A DNA stretch of 64,000 nt, taken from the NCBI GenBank assembly GCA_016713325.1, contig JADJPJ010000082.1, positions 1 through 64,000 of the forward strand. Direction: 5' to 3'. Shown here piece after piece: positions 1-8,065 of this stretch (positions within the stretch are counted from its first letter, which is position 1; every line of letters starts with the position of its first letter). The position numbers and the translations under genes were made by a program. Below the pieces are notes generated by a model that had not been told where the DNA came from, searched no databases, and saw only the letters and a list, made by a program, of their open reading frames with translations. This stretch comes from Candidatus Flexifilum affinis (lineage in GTDB: Bacteria; Chloroflexota; Anaerolineae; Aggregatilineales; Phototrophicaceae).

Positions 1-339
1 CGCGATACTGGACAGCAGAATCTTGATCAGGTGCGGGTCGGCCAGCGTGTAGTAGACATGCCGGCCGATTTTGTTCCACGTGACCAGTTCCATCTCGCGG
101 AGATACTTGAGCTGGTGCGAAACGGCCGGCTGATCCATCCCCAGGGCGGCGGTCAGATCCGAGACGCTCCACTCCTGATCGGCCAGGGCGCGAATCATGC
201 GGACACGGGTCGGGTCAGACAGGGCCTGAAATACCGCGCGACCAGCCGGGCATCTCCCAGAGTCATGACTTCGTATTTCTTTTTTGCGTTTGGAGTCGGC
301 TGCCTGCCCGCCGTCACCGAGGGTTGAAGGTTGCGCCAT
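1..339 (-). CDS. ArsR/SmtB-family transcriptional regulator (3' end off window)
   Basis: The reverse strand encodes 113 residues beginning MAQPSTLGDGG and running off base 1. From about residue 35 it has the ArsR winged helix: FQALSDPTRVRMIRAL, a recognition helix reading DQPAVSHQLKYLRE, and a wing reading KIGRHVYYTL. Family members are small dimeric repressors that leave DNA on binding a metal or another signal. The alpha-3 metal motif ELCVCDL of ArsR/SmtB reads EWSVSDL here, so the cysteine pair is absent and a non-metal signal or protein-level control is more likely (inference). The ATG at 337-339 opens the frame; the first 30 or so residues are polar and may be a non-conserved extension. 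The regulated gene is not visible. Confidence 0.85.
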   Translation of the reverse strand, partial: MAQPSTLGDGGQAADSKRKKEIRSHDSGRCPAGRAVFQALSDPTRVRMIRALADQEWSVSDLTAALGMDQPAVSHQLKYLREMELVTWNKIGRHVYYTLADPHLIKILLSSIA

Positions 340-540
340 TTCGAGTCTACCTGAACCGTTCTTTTATGACTGATCGGTTTCGTCAAGACCTATCGTAGGG
401 TTCGGAACAAGCTTCGGCAATAGGTCTATAGTTGCACGATGAAGCATGCATATCTGCAATGGTATCCCCATTGTACGTGGTTTTTTGCGGTTTGTGTCCT
501 GGAAAATTGATCCTGCCTCACCCCCTGAGTAGGGACGCCA

Positions 541-759
541 TTCTAGGCCTGTCCGTAGTTCTACACCCCTACCCCCGGCCCCTCCCCCGCTGGCGCAAGG
601 GAGGGGAGCAGGCTTGCGTCACCCGAGTTGGTGGTCGGGCCGTGTGGTTTCCCTCCCCTACGAAGTGGGGGAGGGACTTAGGGAGGGGGTTGAAACATCG
701 CATAGGGTGTATTGGGACTACCTACGGTATCAAGCGCTCAACTACGGACAAGCCTTTCT
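541..759. mobile_element. MITE-like element with 16-bp TIRs and 4-bp target duplication
   Basis: The left end AGGCCTGTCCGTAGTT (545-560) and right end AACTACGGACAAGCCT (740-755) are inverted repeats matching at 15 of 16 positions. Both sides are flanked by TTCT (541-544 and 756-759), a 4-bp direct repeat as left by a transposase. The 211-bp body has no open frame of transposase type, so it is a non-autonomous element. Its interior carries the paired hairpin also found at 2941-3064 and 17657-17783. A solo copy of the end motif, AGGCCTGTCCGTA, lies near 13098, and a related inverted copy near 17832. Confidence 0.7.
571..692. repeat. GC-rich twin-hairpin repeat, copy 1
   Basis: Two hairpins in tandem: CCCCTCCC paired with GGGAGGGG, then CCCTCCCC paired with GGGGGAGGG, closed by GGGAGGGGGTT. 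Copies 2 and 3 keep the hairpins and the linker CCCTCCCCTACG almost unchanged while the 35-40 nt centre differs. All three copies have the same orientation. Confidence 0.75.
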
Positions 760-775
760 TGGCATCCGACATGGT

Positions 776-800
776 GGACGCGAAAAATCGCGTCCCTACG
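776..800. repeat. GGACGC...GCGTCCCTACG hairpin repeat
   Basis: GGACGCGA and TCGCGTCC form an 8-bp stem around a short A-rich loop, followed by CTACG. The same architecture with different stem bases recurs at 15834, 15945 and inside the element at 34741-34880. Confidence 0.6.
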
Positions 801-870
801 CCACCCGTCTATTCATCGATCCGTCGAAAACATACCCCTGCCCGGAGAGGGTGCGGGGTGGAGAGGGAGG

Positions 871-2283
871 TTACTCCCCACCCTCCGGGTCCGGGAAGGC
901 GTTGCCAAACGATCCGGGGACCGGCGTCGCGGTCGGCGGCGCGGGCGGCACCGGCGCGTTCCAGTCGATAGGCAGCGCTTCCAGAAAAGCCTGCGTGTCT
1001 AGCGTGAGCAGCGACATCCAGCCAGTGGTGCCGCCGGCGTTGACCTTCAGCCATTCGCCGTCGTAGGGGCTGCGTGCCACCAGATCGACCAGCGTGCCGT
1101 TGCCGACGCGGGCCACCGCCTGGAAGCGGGTGCTTGGACCGGTGCGCAGATTGGCGCCGTCGGCGGCGCGGACGCGGGCACGCGTGCCCAGCTCGCCCAG
1201 GCGCTGGGGGGGCAGCGGCGTCGCCGTGTACAGTGCGTTGATCGAGCCGATGTTGCGGACCAGCAGTTCGGCGAAGACCCAGCCCGTCTCGCCGCTGTCG
1301 AGCTGGACGTGATACCAGATCTGATCGGGGCTGGCGCCGAGCAGGGTCAGCACCTCGCCGCCCGGCAGTTCGCGCAGCACCGCCGCGTAGACGTCGGGGG
1401 CGGTGCGCAGGTTGACCGTGCCGCTCGTCGTCAGGTAGCCCGGCTGCGGCAGCAGCAGCGGCCGGTCGAAGAGGGCGACGGGCAGGTTTTGCAGCGGCGC
1501 CGGGTCGATCAGCTCGGGCAGGGTCGGCCCGCTGATCGGGAACGAGAAGTTGCCCGGCGCGTAGTTTACGCGAATCTGCTGGCCGGGCAGCGCCGACTGC
1601 CGCTGGCCCTGGCTGAAGACGTGGCACGGCCGGAGATCATGGCGACGATCATCTGCGACTCGGTGGTGCGCACCAGGGCCGTTCCGATGATGGCCACCGA
1701 TGCGCCGTTGATCACCAGATTGGCCTGCTGGCCGAGCGGCGTTTGCAGTACCAGCCCGCTCGGCGGCGCGGCGGCGCAGGTCGGCAGTGCGGGGGTTGGT
1801 CACGAGCAGGCTGCTGGTCCAGGGCGGGAAATCGGCCGGGGTGACGTCGTACATGGTGATGTCGCCGACCAGCAGGAAGGTGGCGTTGCTGGCTTCCGGC
1901 AGACGCAGCCAGGCGATGCCGGCGCTGACGTTCTCGACCACGATCGGCTGGGTGTCGATGGCATCGATCTCCGCCACTTCGACCAGGGCGCCAACCGATG
2001 AGAAGGTGCCCGCCAGCACGAGCGAAGGTTCGACGCCGGGCGCGGCCCCGCCATTGCAGGCGTAGCCCACCGGCTTGTTGACGCAGGCGTTGCTGGCCGT
2101 CGTCCACAGGTGGCTGAGCACCGGCGTGCACTGCTCGGCCGACATGGGCGGCAGGCCGCTCTGCGCGGTGAGCGGCAGCGCCAGGCCGGCGACCAGAATG
2201 GCGGCGAAGATCAGCAGCAGGAACAGGCGTCCGCCGCCAAGACTCTGCGCCAGAGGACGAAACATCGCACGCCGTCGAATCAT
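871..2283 (-). CDS. Secreted SH3b-domain protein (two compensating frameshifts)
   Basis: This is a 470-residue exported protein. The ATG at 2281-2283 overlaps the stop of the GNAT gene as ATGA, suggesting translational coupling, and fits better than a longer upstream frame. The N-terminus has a basic stretch and a hydrophobic segment (LFLLLIFAAILVAGLALPL) typical of a signal peptide or anchor. Two bacterial SH3 domains sit at about residues 280-345 and 370-435, with motifs VNLRTAPDVYAAVL and ANLRTGPSTRFQAVA. Such domains usually bind wall or surface ligands. Between about 1793 and 1621 the conserved-looking protein lies in another frame (SGLVLQTPLGQQANLVING), bounded by an extra base in the G5 run at 1791-1795 and a missing base near 1620. 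So about 58 residues as annotated are probably nonsense. The cargo of the N-terminal half was not recognised. Confidence 0.7.
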   Translation of the reverse strand: MIRRRAMFRPLAQSLGGGRLFLLLIFAAILVAGLALPLTAQSGLPPMSAEQCTPVLSHLWTTASNACVNKPVGYACNGGAAPGVEPSLVLAGTFSSVGALVEVAEIDAIDTQPIVVENVSAGIAWLRLPEASNATFLLVGDITMYDVTPADFPPWTSSLLVTNPRTADLRRRAAERAGTANAARPAGQSGDQRRIGGHHRNGPGAHHRVADDRRHDLRPCHVFSQGQRQSALPGQQIRVNYAPGNFSFPISGPTLPELIDPAPLQNLPVALFDRPLLLPQPGYLTTSGTVNLRTAPDVYAAVLRELPGGEVLTLLGASPDQIWYHVQLDSGETGWVFAELLVRNIGSINALYTATPLPPQRLGELGTRARVRAADGANLRTGPSTRFQAVARVGNGTLVDLVARSPYDGEWLKVNAGGTTGWMSLLTLDTQAFLEALPIDWNAPVPPAPPTATPVPGSFGNAFPDPEGGE

Positions 2284-2858
2284 CGCGTTTGAATCCTTGT
2301 GACCAGCGTCGGCAGGTCCGACCACCCGTAGCCGTCTTCCTGAAAGGCGTTGTCCGCTTCCGGGACGGGGCGCTGAGCGACGTATACTCCGCCGAGCCGG
2401 TCGCGGTAGAAGGCGACCGCCGGGTTGAACGTCACCACCCAGACGATCATGCGCCTGAAGCCGGCTGATATCAAGCCTAGCGTAAGCGCGCCCACCAGTG
2501 CATGACCGATTCCCTCTGATTGGGCGGCGGGCAGCACGTAGATCTGGTACAGCTCGGCCTCATAGCCGTAGGACTCGCCCTGGGCCGCGCCGCCGGCGGT
2601 GAAGCCGACCACCTGCCCGGCCCGCTCGGCGACGAAGGTGAGGCGGCCCGGCTCGTTCGTCAAGCGGCGCTGCCAGCGCTCGGTTTCGGGGACGGGATCC
2701 AGGTTTTTGCGGGCGACGTGTTCCGGGCGCATATGCGGGATGAACTGCGTCTTCCACGTCTCCAGGTGGGCGTGGGCAATGCCGGCGGCATCCGCGACCA
2801 CGGCGGGCCGAATCGTGAAGCCAGGCTGGACGTTCAGAGGTCGCTCGGGTGCGCTCAT
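2280..2858 (-). CDS. GNAT-family N-acetyltransferase
   Basis: A 192-residue single-domain GNAT protein, which would transfer an acetyl group from acetyl-CoA to an amine. The beta-1/alpha-1 segment starts at FTIRPAVVADAAGIAHAH. The acetyl-CoA-binding region follows a strand reading AELYQIYVLPAAQSEGIGHA, where QSEGIGHA corresponds to the Q/R-x-x-G-x-G/A motif A. The C-terminal strand includes NPAVAFYRDRLGG, common to the family. The substrate cannot be deduced. It overlaps the downstream SH3 gene by 4 nt and is the promoter-proximal gene of that pair. A 7-bp-arm palindrome lies 35 bp upstream of its start. Confidence 0.88.
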   Translation of the reverse strand: MSAPERPLNVQPGFTIRPAVVADAAGIAHAHLETWKTQFIPHMRPEHVARKNLDPVPETERWQRRLTNEPGRLTFVAERAGQVVGFTAGGAAQGESYGYEAELYQIYVLPAAQSEGIGHALVGALTLGLISAGFRRMIVWVVTFNPAVAFYRDRLGGVYVAQRPVPEADNAFQEDGYGWSDLPTLVTRIQTR

Positions 2859-2893
2859 GGAGGTCGCGTGGCTGATCCAACAGGAACGCCGAT

Positions 2894-2914
2894 TGTAGCA
2901 GAATTTGTGCTACA
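2894..2914. promoter_or_regulatory. Operator-like inverted repeat upstream of GNAT gene
   Basis: TGTAGCA and TGCTACA are perfect inverted 7-mers around a 7-nt A+T-rich centre, 35 bp from the GNAT start codon. The dyad could be an operator or a small hairpin. No regulator is assigned. Confidence 0.35.
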
Positions 2915-2940
2915 GTAGGCGCGATGCAAGCCAAGAGCAC

Positions 2941-3064
2941 CCCGCCCCCAGCCCCTCCCCCCGCTTACGCAAGGGAGGGGAGCGAAACCACGACGACCAG
3001 AGAGGTTATCGGGCGGTGTGTTTCCCTCCCCTACGGAGTGGGGGAGGGACCAAGGGAGGGGGTT
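2941..3064. repeat. GC-rich twin-hairpin repeat, copy 2
   Basis: Same twin hairpin as at 571-692 with a different central linker. No terminal inverted repeats or target duplication were seen around this copy. It sits just upstream of the galactokinase-like gene and falsely extends that reading frame. Confidence 0.75.
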
Positions 3065-3124
3065 AGCGCATCGCAAATTGCGGATCTGCCCACGACGGCG
3101 GACCTTCTCACGAACCGAGGCGTC

Positions 3125-3589
3125 ATGACCAACGAACCCAATAATCCGCCGGTGCGTCTGCTGGTGCACTACCAGAGCCTGTGCGAGCAGGAGGCGCCCG
3201 ATCTGGTGGTGTCGGTGCCGGGCCGGGCCATCTGGGCGGCGGTCCGCTTCAATCGCAGCGGCTACGTCAAAGTGATCGACGCCGACAGCAAGCGCCAGGT
3301 CCGTTTCACCGCGCGCAGCGCCCGCCGCCGCGAGACTCTGCTGGGCCGCCCGCTGCCTGCCTGGGCAGGTTACGTCGCCGGGGTGTTGGCCCTCATCGAC
3401 GTGGACGCCATGCCAGGCGTGGAGATACTCATTTGCAGCGACGAACCGGCCGGCCCGCGGCGCGACCATTCCCAGGGGATGCTGATGGCGGCGCTGTGGC
3501 ACCAGGTGAACAACCTGCCGCTGGACGAGAACGCCCTGTTCCAACTAGCTGAGGCTGCGCGCCGCGAGTACGTCGAGCAGGTGGGGTAA
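3125..3589 (+). CDS. Truncated galactokinase-like (GHMP kinase) N-terminal protein
   Basis: A 154-residue protein starting at ATG 3125; the in-frame sequence before it is repeat DNA. It resembles the N-terminal half of galactokinase: SVPGRA matches the APGRvN segment, PAWAGYVAGVLALI matches WxNYvxGV, GVEILICSDEPAG matches the GxdxxixGdxPxGAG strand, and LPLDENALFQLAEAARREYV matches the helix ending at the EnxFvG site. However, the substrate motif EHTDY is missing, and the nucleotide loop GLSSSA is replaced by PRRDHSQG. The protein stops where the second half of the kinase should begin. Catalysis therefore looks impossible; it is a relic or a binding/regulatory derivative. Assignment rests on motif order only. 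Confidence 0.5.
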   Translation: MTNEPNNPPVRLLVHYQSLCEQEAPDLVVSVPGRAIWAAVRFNRSGYVKVIDADSKRQVRFTARSARRRETLLGRPLPAWAGYVAGVLALIDVDAMPGVEILICSDEPAGPRRDHSQGMLMAALWHQVNNLPLDENALFQLAEAARREYVEQVG

Positions 3590-3645
3590 GGACCTGACCA
3601 CAGAATTCGCTGTGCAGTTCAGTGCTAAATCCCCAGCAATGCAGC

Positions 3646-4470
3646 TTATCCCTTGACCGACCCCTGAAGGAGCGCCGTGATGATCTGGCGCTGGAATAGG
3701 ATGAAGACGATCAGCGTAGGCAGCAGGATCAGTATGGTGCCGGCACACAGCAGAGGGACATTGGTCGCGTAATGTCCCTGGAACGCTCCCAACGCACCCG
3801 CCATGGTTCGCTCCGCCGGGTTTTCGACCAGCACCAACGCGATGAGGAATTGGTTCCACGTCCAGACGGACATCAGAATCCCGAGCGAGGTGATCGGCGC
3901 CCGAGCGAGTGGAAGGTGGATGCGCCAGAACAGATCCCATATCGTCGCGCCATCGACACGCGCCGCCTCGGAGATCTCGGCCGGCATGTTGACAAAGTGG
4001 GCGCGCATCCAGAAGACGGCGAACGGCATATACAGGCCGATCAGCGGCAGCACAATCGCCAGTCGCGTGTTGTAGATGCCCATGCTGCGCTCGAGATAGT
4101 AGAGCGGCACGATGATCCCGCCGAAGGGCAGTGTCAGCCCGAACACGAACAGAAACAGGAGGATCCGCGAACCGGGGATGCGCAGGTGGCCGATGGCGAA
4201 CCCGGCCATGGTCGAGATGATCAGCGAAATCGGCACGACGGCGATCACGATGAACACACTTGAGCCCAGCAGGGTGGTCATGTTCGCCACGTTGAACGCT
4301 TCGACGAAGTTGCCCCACTGCGGGTCCGCGGGCCATGAGAGTCCATTGGGCACCGTCCCTGAGGGGTGCAGCGCCGTCGTGAAGATGCTGATGAGGGGGA
4401 GGATCGTGATGGTCATCAGCCCAATGAGGAGCGCTCGACCGGACCAGAGTTCGCCGCGACCGATTGTCAT
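3646..4470 (-). CDS. Carbohydrate ABC transporter permease (MalG type)
   Basis: A 274-residue inner-membrane permease with about six hydrophobic helices. The family EAA loop for contact with the ATPase reads SEAARVDGATIWDLFWRIHL. The MalG-type C-terminus follows (LLCAGTILILLPTLIVFILF, then FQRQIITALLQGSVKG), where QGSVKG is the usual MalG-like ending. The ATG at 4468-4470 shares a base with the TGA of the upstream permease (TGATG), so the two are coupled. It would pair with the upstream permease and the solute-binding protein to import a sugar. No ATP-binding subunit is present in the window, which is common where a shared MsmK-like ATPase serves several importers. Confidence 0.92.
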   Translation of the reverse strand: MTIGRGELWSGRALLIGLMTITILPLISIFTTALHPSGTVPNGLSWPADPQWGNFVEAFNVANMTTLLGSSVFIVIAVVPISLIISTMAGFAIGHLRIPGSRILLFLFVFGLTLPFGGIIVPLYYLERSMGIYNTRLAIVLPLIGLYMPFAVFWMRAHFVNMPAEISEAARVDGATIWDLFWRIHLPLARAPITSLGILMSVWTWNQFLIALVLVENPAERTMAGALGAFQGHYATNVPLLCAGTILILLPTLIVFILFQRQIITALLQGSVKG

Positions 4471-5399
4471 CACGTGTTCTCCCGGCTCAGGCGCTGGATG
4501 GGAATGACGACGACGAGAACGAGGAGCATGAGCAGGACTGCCAGGGCAGAGGCCAGCCCGATCTGCTGCTGCGTAAACGCCAGAATGTAGATCTGGATTC
4601 CAGGGACCGCCGTCGAATTGCCGGGACCGCCGGCTGTCGAAACATAGACGATGTCGAATGCGGCCAACGCTGCGATCACCGTGACCGTGAGGCAAACGCC
4701 GATCTCGTTCCTGAGGAGCGGCACGGTGATCCTGACGAACTCGTGGAACCAGCTGGCACCGTCGATTCGCGCGGACTCATAGAGCGCCGGGTCGAGCCGT
4801 GTCATCCCCGTCCACAGCAGGACAGTGCAGAAACCCAGGAGGACCCAGACTCCGATAAAGCCAACAGACGGCAGTGCCCAGTCGAAATCCCCGAGCCAGG
4901 CACGCGCGACTGAGGCCAGGCCGATGGCCCTGAGGGTCTGGTTGATCAGGCCGGGGAGTGCCAGCAGCCAACCCCAGATAATCCCCGCCGCGACCAGAGG
5001 GATCACCTGTGGCAGGAACAGGACCGTTCTGGCAACTTCTCCAAGCCGCCCTGCTGCCACGCGGTGCATCACGCTGGCAACGATGAGCCCGAGGCTGACG
5101 GGGATGAAGCTGAAGAAGATCACCAGGCGGAAGGCGTTGAAGATGGTCCCGACCAGATCGGGATCGTTCAGGACGGTCACGTAGTTTCTGAGGCCGACCC
5201 AGGTCATGGGGCCAATACCGTCCCAACGGAAGAACGAGTATTGGATGCTCATCAGCAGGGGCAGCAGCACAAACACCGCATACATGACCAGCGCGGGCAG
5301 GACGAACCCCCAACCGATGATCGCCTCCCAGCGGGCCCCCTTTGTAGAGGAGGTCCGCCGGGAGACTGCGGGAGCCGCGGGGCGATTGTCTGACGTCAT
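4470..5399 (-). CDS. Carbohydrate ABC transporter permease (MalF/UgpA type)
   Basis: A 309-residue permease with a cytoplasmic N-terminal tail and about six transmembrane helices, the first reading GFVLPALVMYAVFVLLPLLM. The EAA loop reads YESARIDGASWFHEFVRITV, and the MalF-like segment TAGGPGNSTAV precedes the last helices. Together with the downstream MalG-type protein it would form the membrane channel of a sugar importer. The gene lies 53 bp downstream of the solute-binding protein gene and is presumably co-transcribed with it. Confidence 0.92.
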   Translation of the reverse strand: MTSDNRPAAPAVSRRTSSTKGARWEAIIGWGFVLPALVMYAVFVLLPLLMSIQYSFFRWDGIGPMTWVGLRNYVTVLNDPDLVGTIFNAFRLVIFFSFIPVSLGLIVASVMHRVAAGRLGEVARTVLFLPQVIPLVAAGIIWGWLLALPGLINQTLRAIGLASVARAWLGDFDWALPSVGFIGVWVLLGFCTVLLWTGMTRLDPALYESARIDGASWFHEFVRITVPLLRNEIGVCLTVTVIAALAAFDIVYVSTAGGPGNSTAVPGIQIYILAFTQQQIGLASALAVLLMLLVLVVVIPIQRLSRENT

Positions 5400-5452
5400 C
5401 AGCGTTTCACCGTTGATCTAGAGGCGCAGGAATCACTCTGCGGCCGTCACCG

Positions 5453-6788
5453 CTATTGAGAAAGTTCCAACTCGTATTCTGCCTGAACCGCTTCGAGCAG
5501 GCCGGCGGCATCCTGACGACCACCCACCATCTTCTGCAGCTCTGGGGTCCAGCCCTGAGCGAAGATCGCGCTCGTCGCGTTGGCGATAAAGTCCATCGAC
5601 GTCCCTGCCTCGCCGACGACCGTGCCGGCCGCGAGCGTCTCATTGGTGACAGACCCTTCGGCGACTGCCGGCATCGTGAGTCCCGACGGCCCACCCGGGT
5701 TCGATCCGCCGACTGTCACGTCGATCTGGCGGGCAGCCTCATTCGAGGCGACCCAGTTCAGGAAGAACGCTGCGCAGTCCGCGTTCTTGGCCGTGGCGGC
5801 GATGCCGAAGGTCAGCGGCGCGGACATGGCGGCGGGCGATCCGCCTTCTTCGGCGGGCGGCATCAGGAAGAAGCCGACGTTGCCAGGCATATCCGTGTCG
5901 TAGCCGGCATTCTGCCAGTCACCGTTGAAAATGAAGACGCCTTCGCCCTGGCCGAAGCGGGCATTCGCGTCTGTATACTCGATGGCGTTGATGTCGGGCG
6001 GGAAGTAGCCGCTCTGGATCCACTGCTCCAGATGCTGAGCTGCAACCAGGTTCGAGGTCGGTGACGATCGTCGCGCCGGGCTTCTGATAAATCCAGTCGT
6101 TGATCGGGCCGACCGGGCCGACAGACGCCATGAGCGCCTGCAGCGGGAAGGCGAGCCCCATGCCGCTTCGAGCGCTGCCCCACTGCATGATCGGGAGGAG
6201 GTCGGCATCTTTGGCACTGGCGAGCAGGGCCTCGAACTCGGCGAGCGTGCTCGGCGGCTCGGTCATGCCGATCTGGGCTGCCAGTTCCTTGTTGTAGAAG
6301 ATGCCGGTCAGGCTGTAGTTGAGCCCCATGGCATAGAGCACGCCGGAGCCACGGGTGCCATCTTCCGCAACACGGTTCTGATCGAGCTGAGGCACCGGCC
6401 ACTCATCCCAGCCGAAGGCGCTCGCATAGTCATCAAGACTCTTGAGGAGTCCCTGGTTGGCGAAGGAGACCATGGTTGGCAGCCGGATGAGATCCGGCGG
6501 GTTGTCGCTGGAGAGCAACCGTGGCGTCGAGTTGATGAGGTTCGTGAACTGATCCTGCTTGATGTCCCAGGTCACATTGGGGTATTGCACGGCGAACTCT
6601 TCGGCCAGGCGGAAGGGGAGATCGAAGCCTGTCTCGAAGTAAGCGTTCAGCGTGATCGGCTCGGTGCCGCAATCAGGAGCTGCCTCCTGCCCGATGACGG
6701 CCGCCGTCTGCATGGAGACAAAGAGAATCCCCAGCATGGCCACTGTGGCGACTCTGAGAAACAACTTGTGTCGACCAAACATTCTCAT
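5453..6788 (-). pseudogene. Sugar ABC transporter solute-binding protein, one frameshift
   Basis: The protein is split over two frames. The N-terminal part (6788 to about 6060) has a signal peptide (LFLRVATVAMLGILFVSMQTA), then an extracellular binding-protein fold (TLNAYFETGFDLPFRLAEEF, GVLYAMGLNYSLTGIFYNKE). The C-terminal part (about 6058 to 5453) continues in another frame with SNLVAAQHLEQWIQSGYF and GEGVFIFNGDWQNAGYDTDM, ending at ELELSQ. Removing one base near 6054-6062 joins them into one full-length family member. The likely start is the second ATG (6780-6782), which sits 6 nt after GGAGG. It may be a true lesion or a sequencing indel. Ligand unknown; the LacI gene upstream suggests a sugar. 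Confidence 0.82.
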
Positions 6789-6886
6789 CCTCCATAGAAG
6801 ACAAAAAAGGCTAAGGGGTGGAAAATCGACCAGTGCGACTCGTGGCTATTGTTTCATTTCACCTCCACAGCTCTGGCATCCTCTGC

Positions 6887-7906
6887 TCACGTGGAATCCC
6901 GTGTGATCAAGGGACAGGGGAGCAACTTTGGTGAGGAAAGCTCTTCTCCTGCAGCGCCCAGGGAAATCTTGAGCAATGCTTCGACCGCCCATCTTCCCAT
7001 CTCGTAGAGCGGAAGATGCATCGTGGTGAGCTGCGGGTGCAGGTTTGCGGAAATGATTTCGTAGTCGTCAAAGCCGACAACCGCCACGTCCTCCGGGATT
7101 CGTTTACGCATCTGGCGCAGCGCATCGTACGCCCCCATGGCGACCCGGTCATTGAAACAGAACAGACCTGTCATGTGGTCGTACCGCGAGAAGAGCGTTC
7201 GGGTCCCGTCATAGCCCGTCTTGGCGTTTCCATCCTCGCCATAGACGATCAGCTCATCCTCCACAGCAATGCCGTGGTCCGCAAGCGCCTGCCGGAACCC
7301 TTCTTCTCGCAGTTTGCTGGCGGGGACATCCTCTGACGTATTGATCATGCCGATGCAGCGATGGTTCTTTTGCAGAAGTGCTTCGGCGGCCTGGTATCCG
7401 CCCAGGTACTCATCCGGGACCACCGACGGAAGCGTATTCTCTACATCATGGCAGTTCAGCAGCACTGCCGGAGTCTGATAGAGCAGTTCGGAGGGTTTGA
7501 TGATGCGATGTCTCATGGTGGCGAAGATGATGCCATCGACCTGCCGGCTCAGTAACGTGCTGATCTCCTCATCTTCGACGCTCGTATCTTGTCCCGAGTT
7601 CATCAACATGAGCAGCCGCTGTTCCTTACGGGCTGCATCCTGTGCGCCCTGCACGATGTTGCCGGCGAAAGCCGTGGTTGCGATTTCGTCGGTGACCAGC
7701 CCGATCACACGAGATTGGCTGGTGCGCAGTCCAACAGCGATCGCATTGGGGGTATAGCCCAACTGCTCGACCGCCTTCATCACGGCTGCGCGGGTCTTTT
7801 CTGAAATATTCGCATTAGGGGTGTTATTGATCACAAAAGACACCGTCGTCTGCGAGACACCAGAAAGACGGGCCACATCCCCCATTGTTGGACGTTTTCT
7901 GTTCAT
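6887..7906 (-). CDS. LacI-family transcriptional regulator
   Basis: A 339-residue repressor starting at ATG 7904-7906. The N-terminal helix-turn-helix reads PTMGDVARLSGVSQTTVSFV followed by the hinge region LGYTPNAIAVGLRTSQSRVIG. A periplasmic-binding-protein-like sensor domain runs from about residue 60 to the end (VDGIIFATMRH, AVVGFDDYEIISANLHPQLT). Family members bind sugar effectors and control the adjacent transport genes. It is transcribed just before the solute-binding protein gene (98-bp gap) and is the obvious regulator of the importer. A 33-bp palindrome ends 3 bp before its start codon, with no Shine-Dalgarno visible, which suggests tight autoregulation or near-leaderless translation. 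Confidence 0.92.
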   Translation of the reverse strand: MNRKRPTMGDVARLSGVSQTTVSFVINNTPNANISEKTRAAVMKAVEQLGYTPNAIAVGLRTSQSRVIGLVTDEIATTAFAGNIVQGAQDAARKEQRLLMLMNSGQDTSVEDEEISTLLSRQVDGIIFATMRHRIIKPSELLYQTPAVLLNCHDVENTLPSVVPDEYLGGYQAAEALLQKNHRCIGMINTSEDVPASKLREEGFRQALADHGIAVEDELIVYGEDGNAKTGYDGTRTLFSRYDHMTGLFCFNDRVAMGAYDALRQMRKRIPEDVAVVGFDDYEIISANLHPQLTTMHLPLYEMGRWAVEALLKISLGAAGEELSSPKLLPCPLITRDST

Positions 7907-7909
7907 GTT

Positions 7910-7942
7910 TTGATAATTCGATTTACTAAATCGAATTATCAA
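7910..7942. promoter_or_regulatory. 33-bp perfect inverted repeat at lacI-type gene (candidate operator)
   Basis: TTGATAATTCGATTT, then ACT, then AAATCGAATTATCAA: 15-bp perfect arms around a 3-nt centre, immediately before the LacI-family start codon at 7906. The central CGATTT/AAATCG and strong symmetry fit an operator for a dimeric regulator. It is A+T-rich in a G+C-rich background. Confidence 0.6.
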
Positions 7943-7995
7943 CGAGATTGAGAGAAGAGTCAAGCAGTCCAAGGGTGTTCAAGGCGCACTGTAAA

Positions 7996-8024
7996 CAAAA
8001 AGCCCGGCATGTCGGTCCGGACTT
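7996..8024 (-). terminator. Rho-independent terminator after the Ser/Thr kinase gene
   Basis: On the reverse strand AAGTCCGG pairs with CCGGGCTT (one G-U), followed by a T-rich run ending TTTTTGTTT. It lies 42 bp past the kinase stop codon. Confidence 0.6.
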
Positions 8025-8065
8025 CTGGTTCTCATATCATTTTCTGCATCCAAGACAGGCGCAAC

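Larger units (their letters stand above)
340..870. other. Gene-free intergenic stretch with palindromic repeats
   Basis: I see no credible gene here. Open frames across it are built from repeat sequence. It holds a MITE-like element (541-759), paired C-rich/G-rich hairpins inside it, and a GGACGC-type hairpin at 776-800. No tRNA-like fold or clear promoter was recognised. Confidence 0.6.

Noticed and set aside
432..1066. Open frames of 96-179 codons left of the SH3 gene
   Set aside because: Built from the MITE and hairpin repeats; similar false frames arise wherever the same repeats occur.
3599..3614. CACAG...CTGTG dyad past the permease gene as terminator
   Set aside because: Only a 5-bp stem without T-run; too weak to call.
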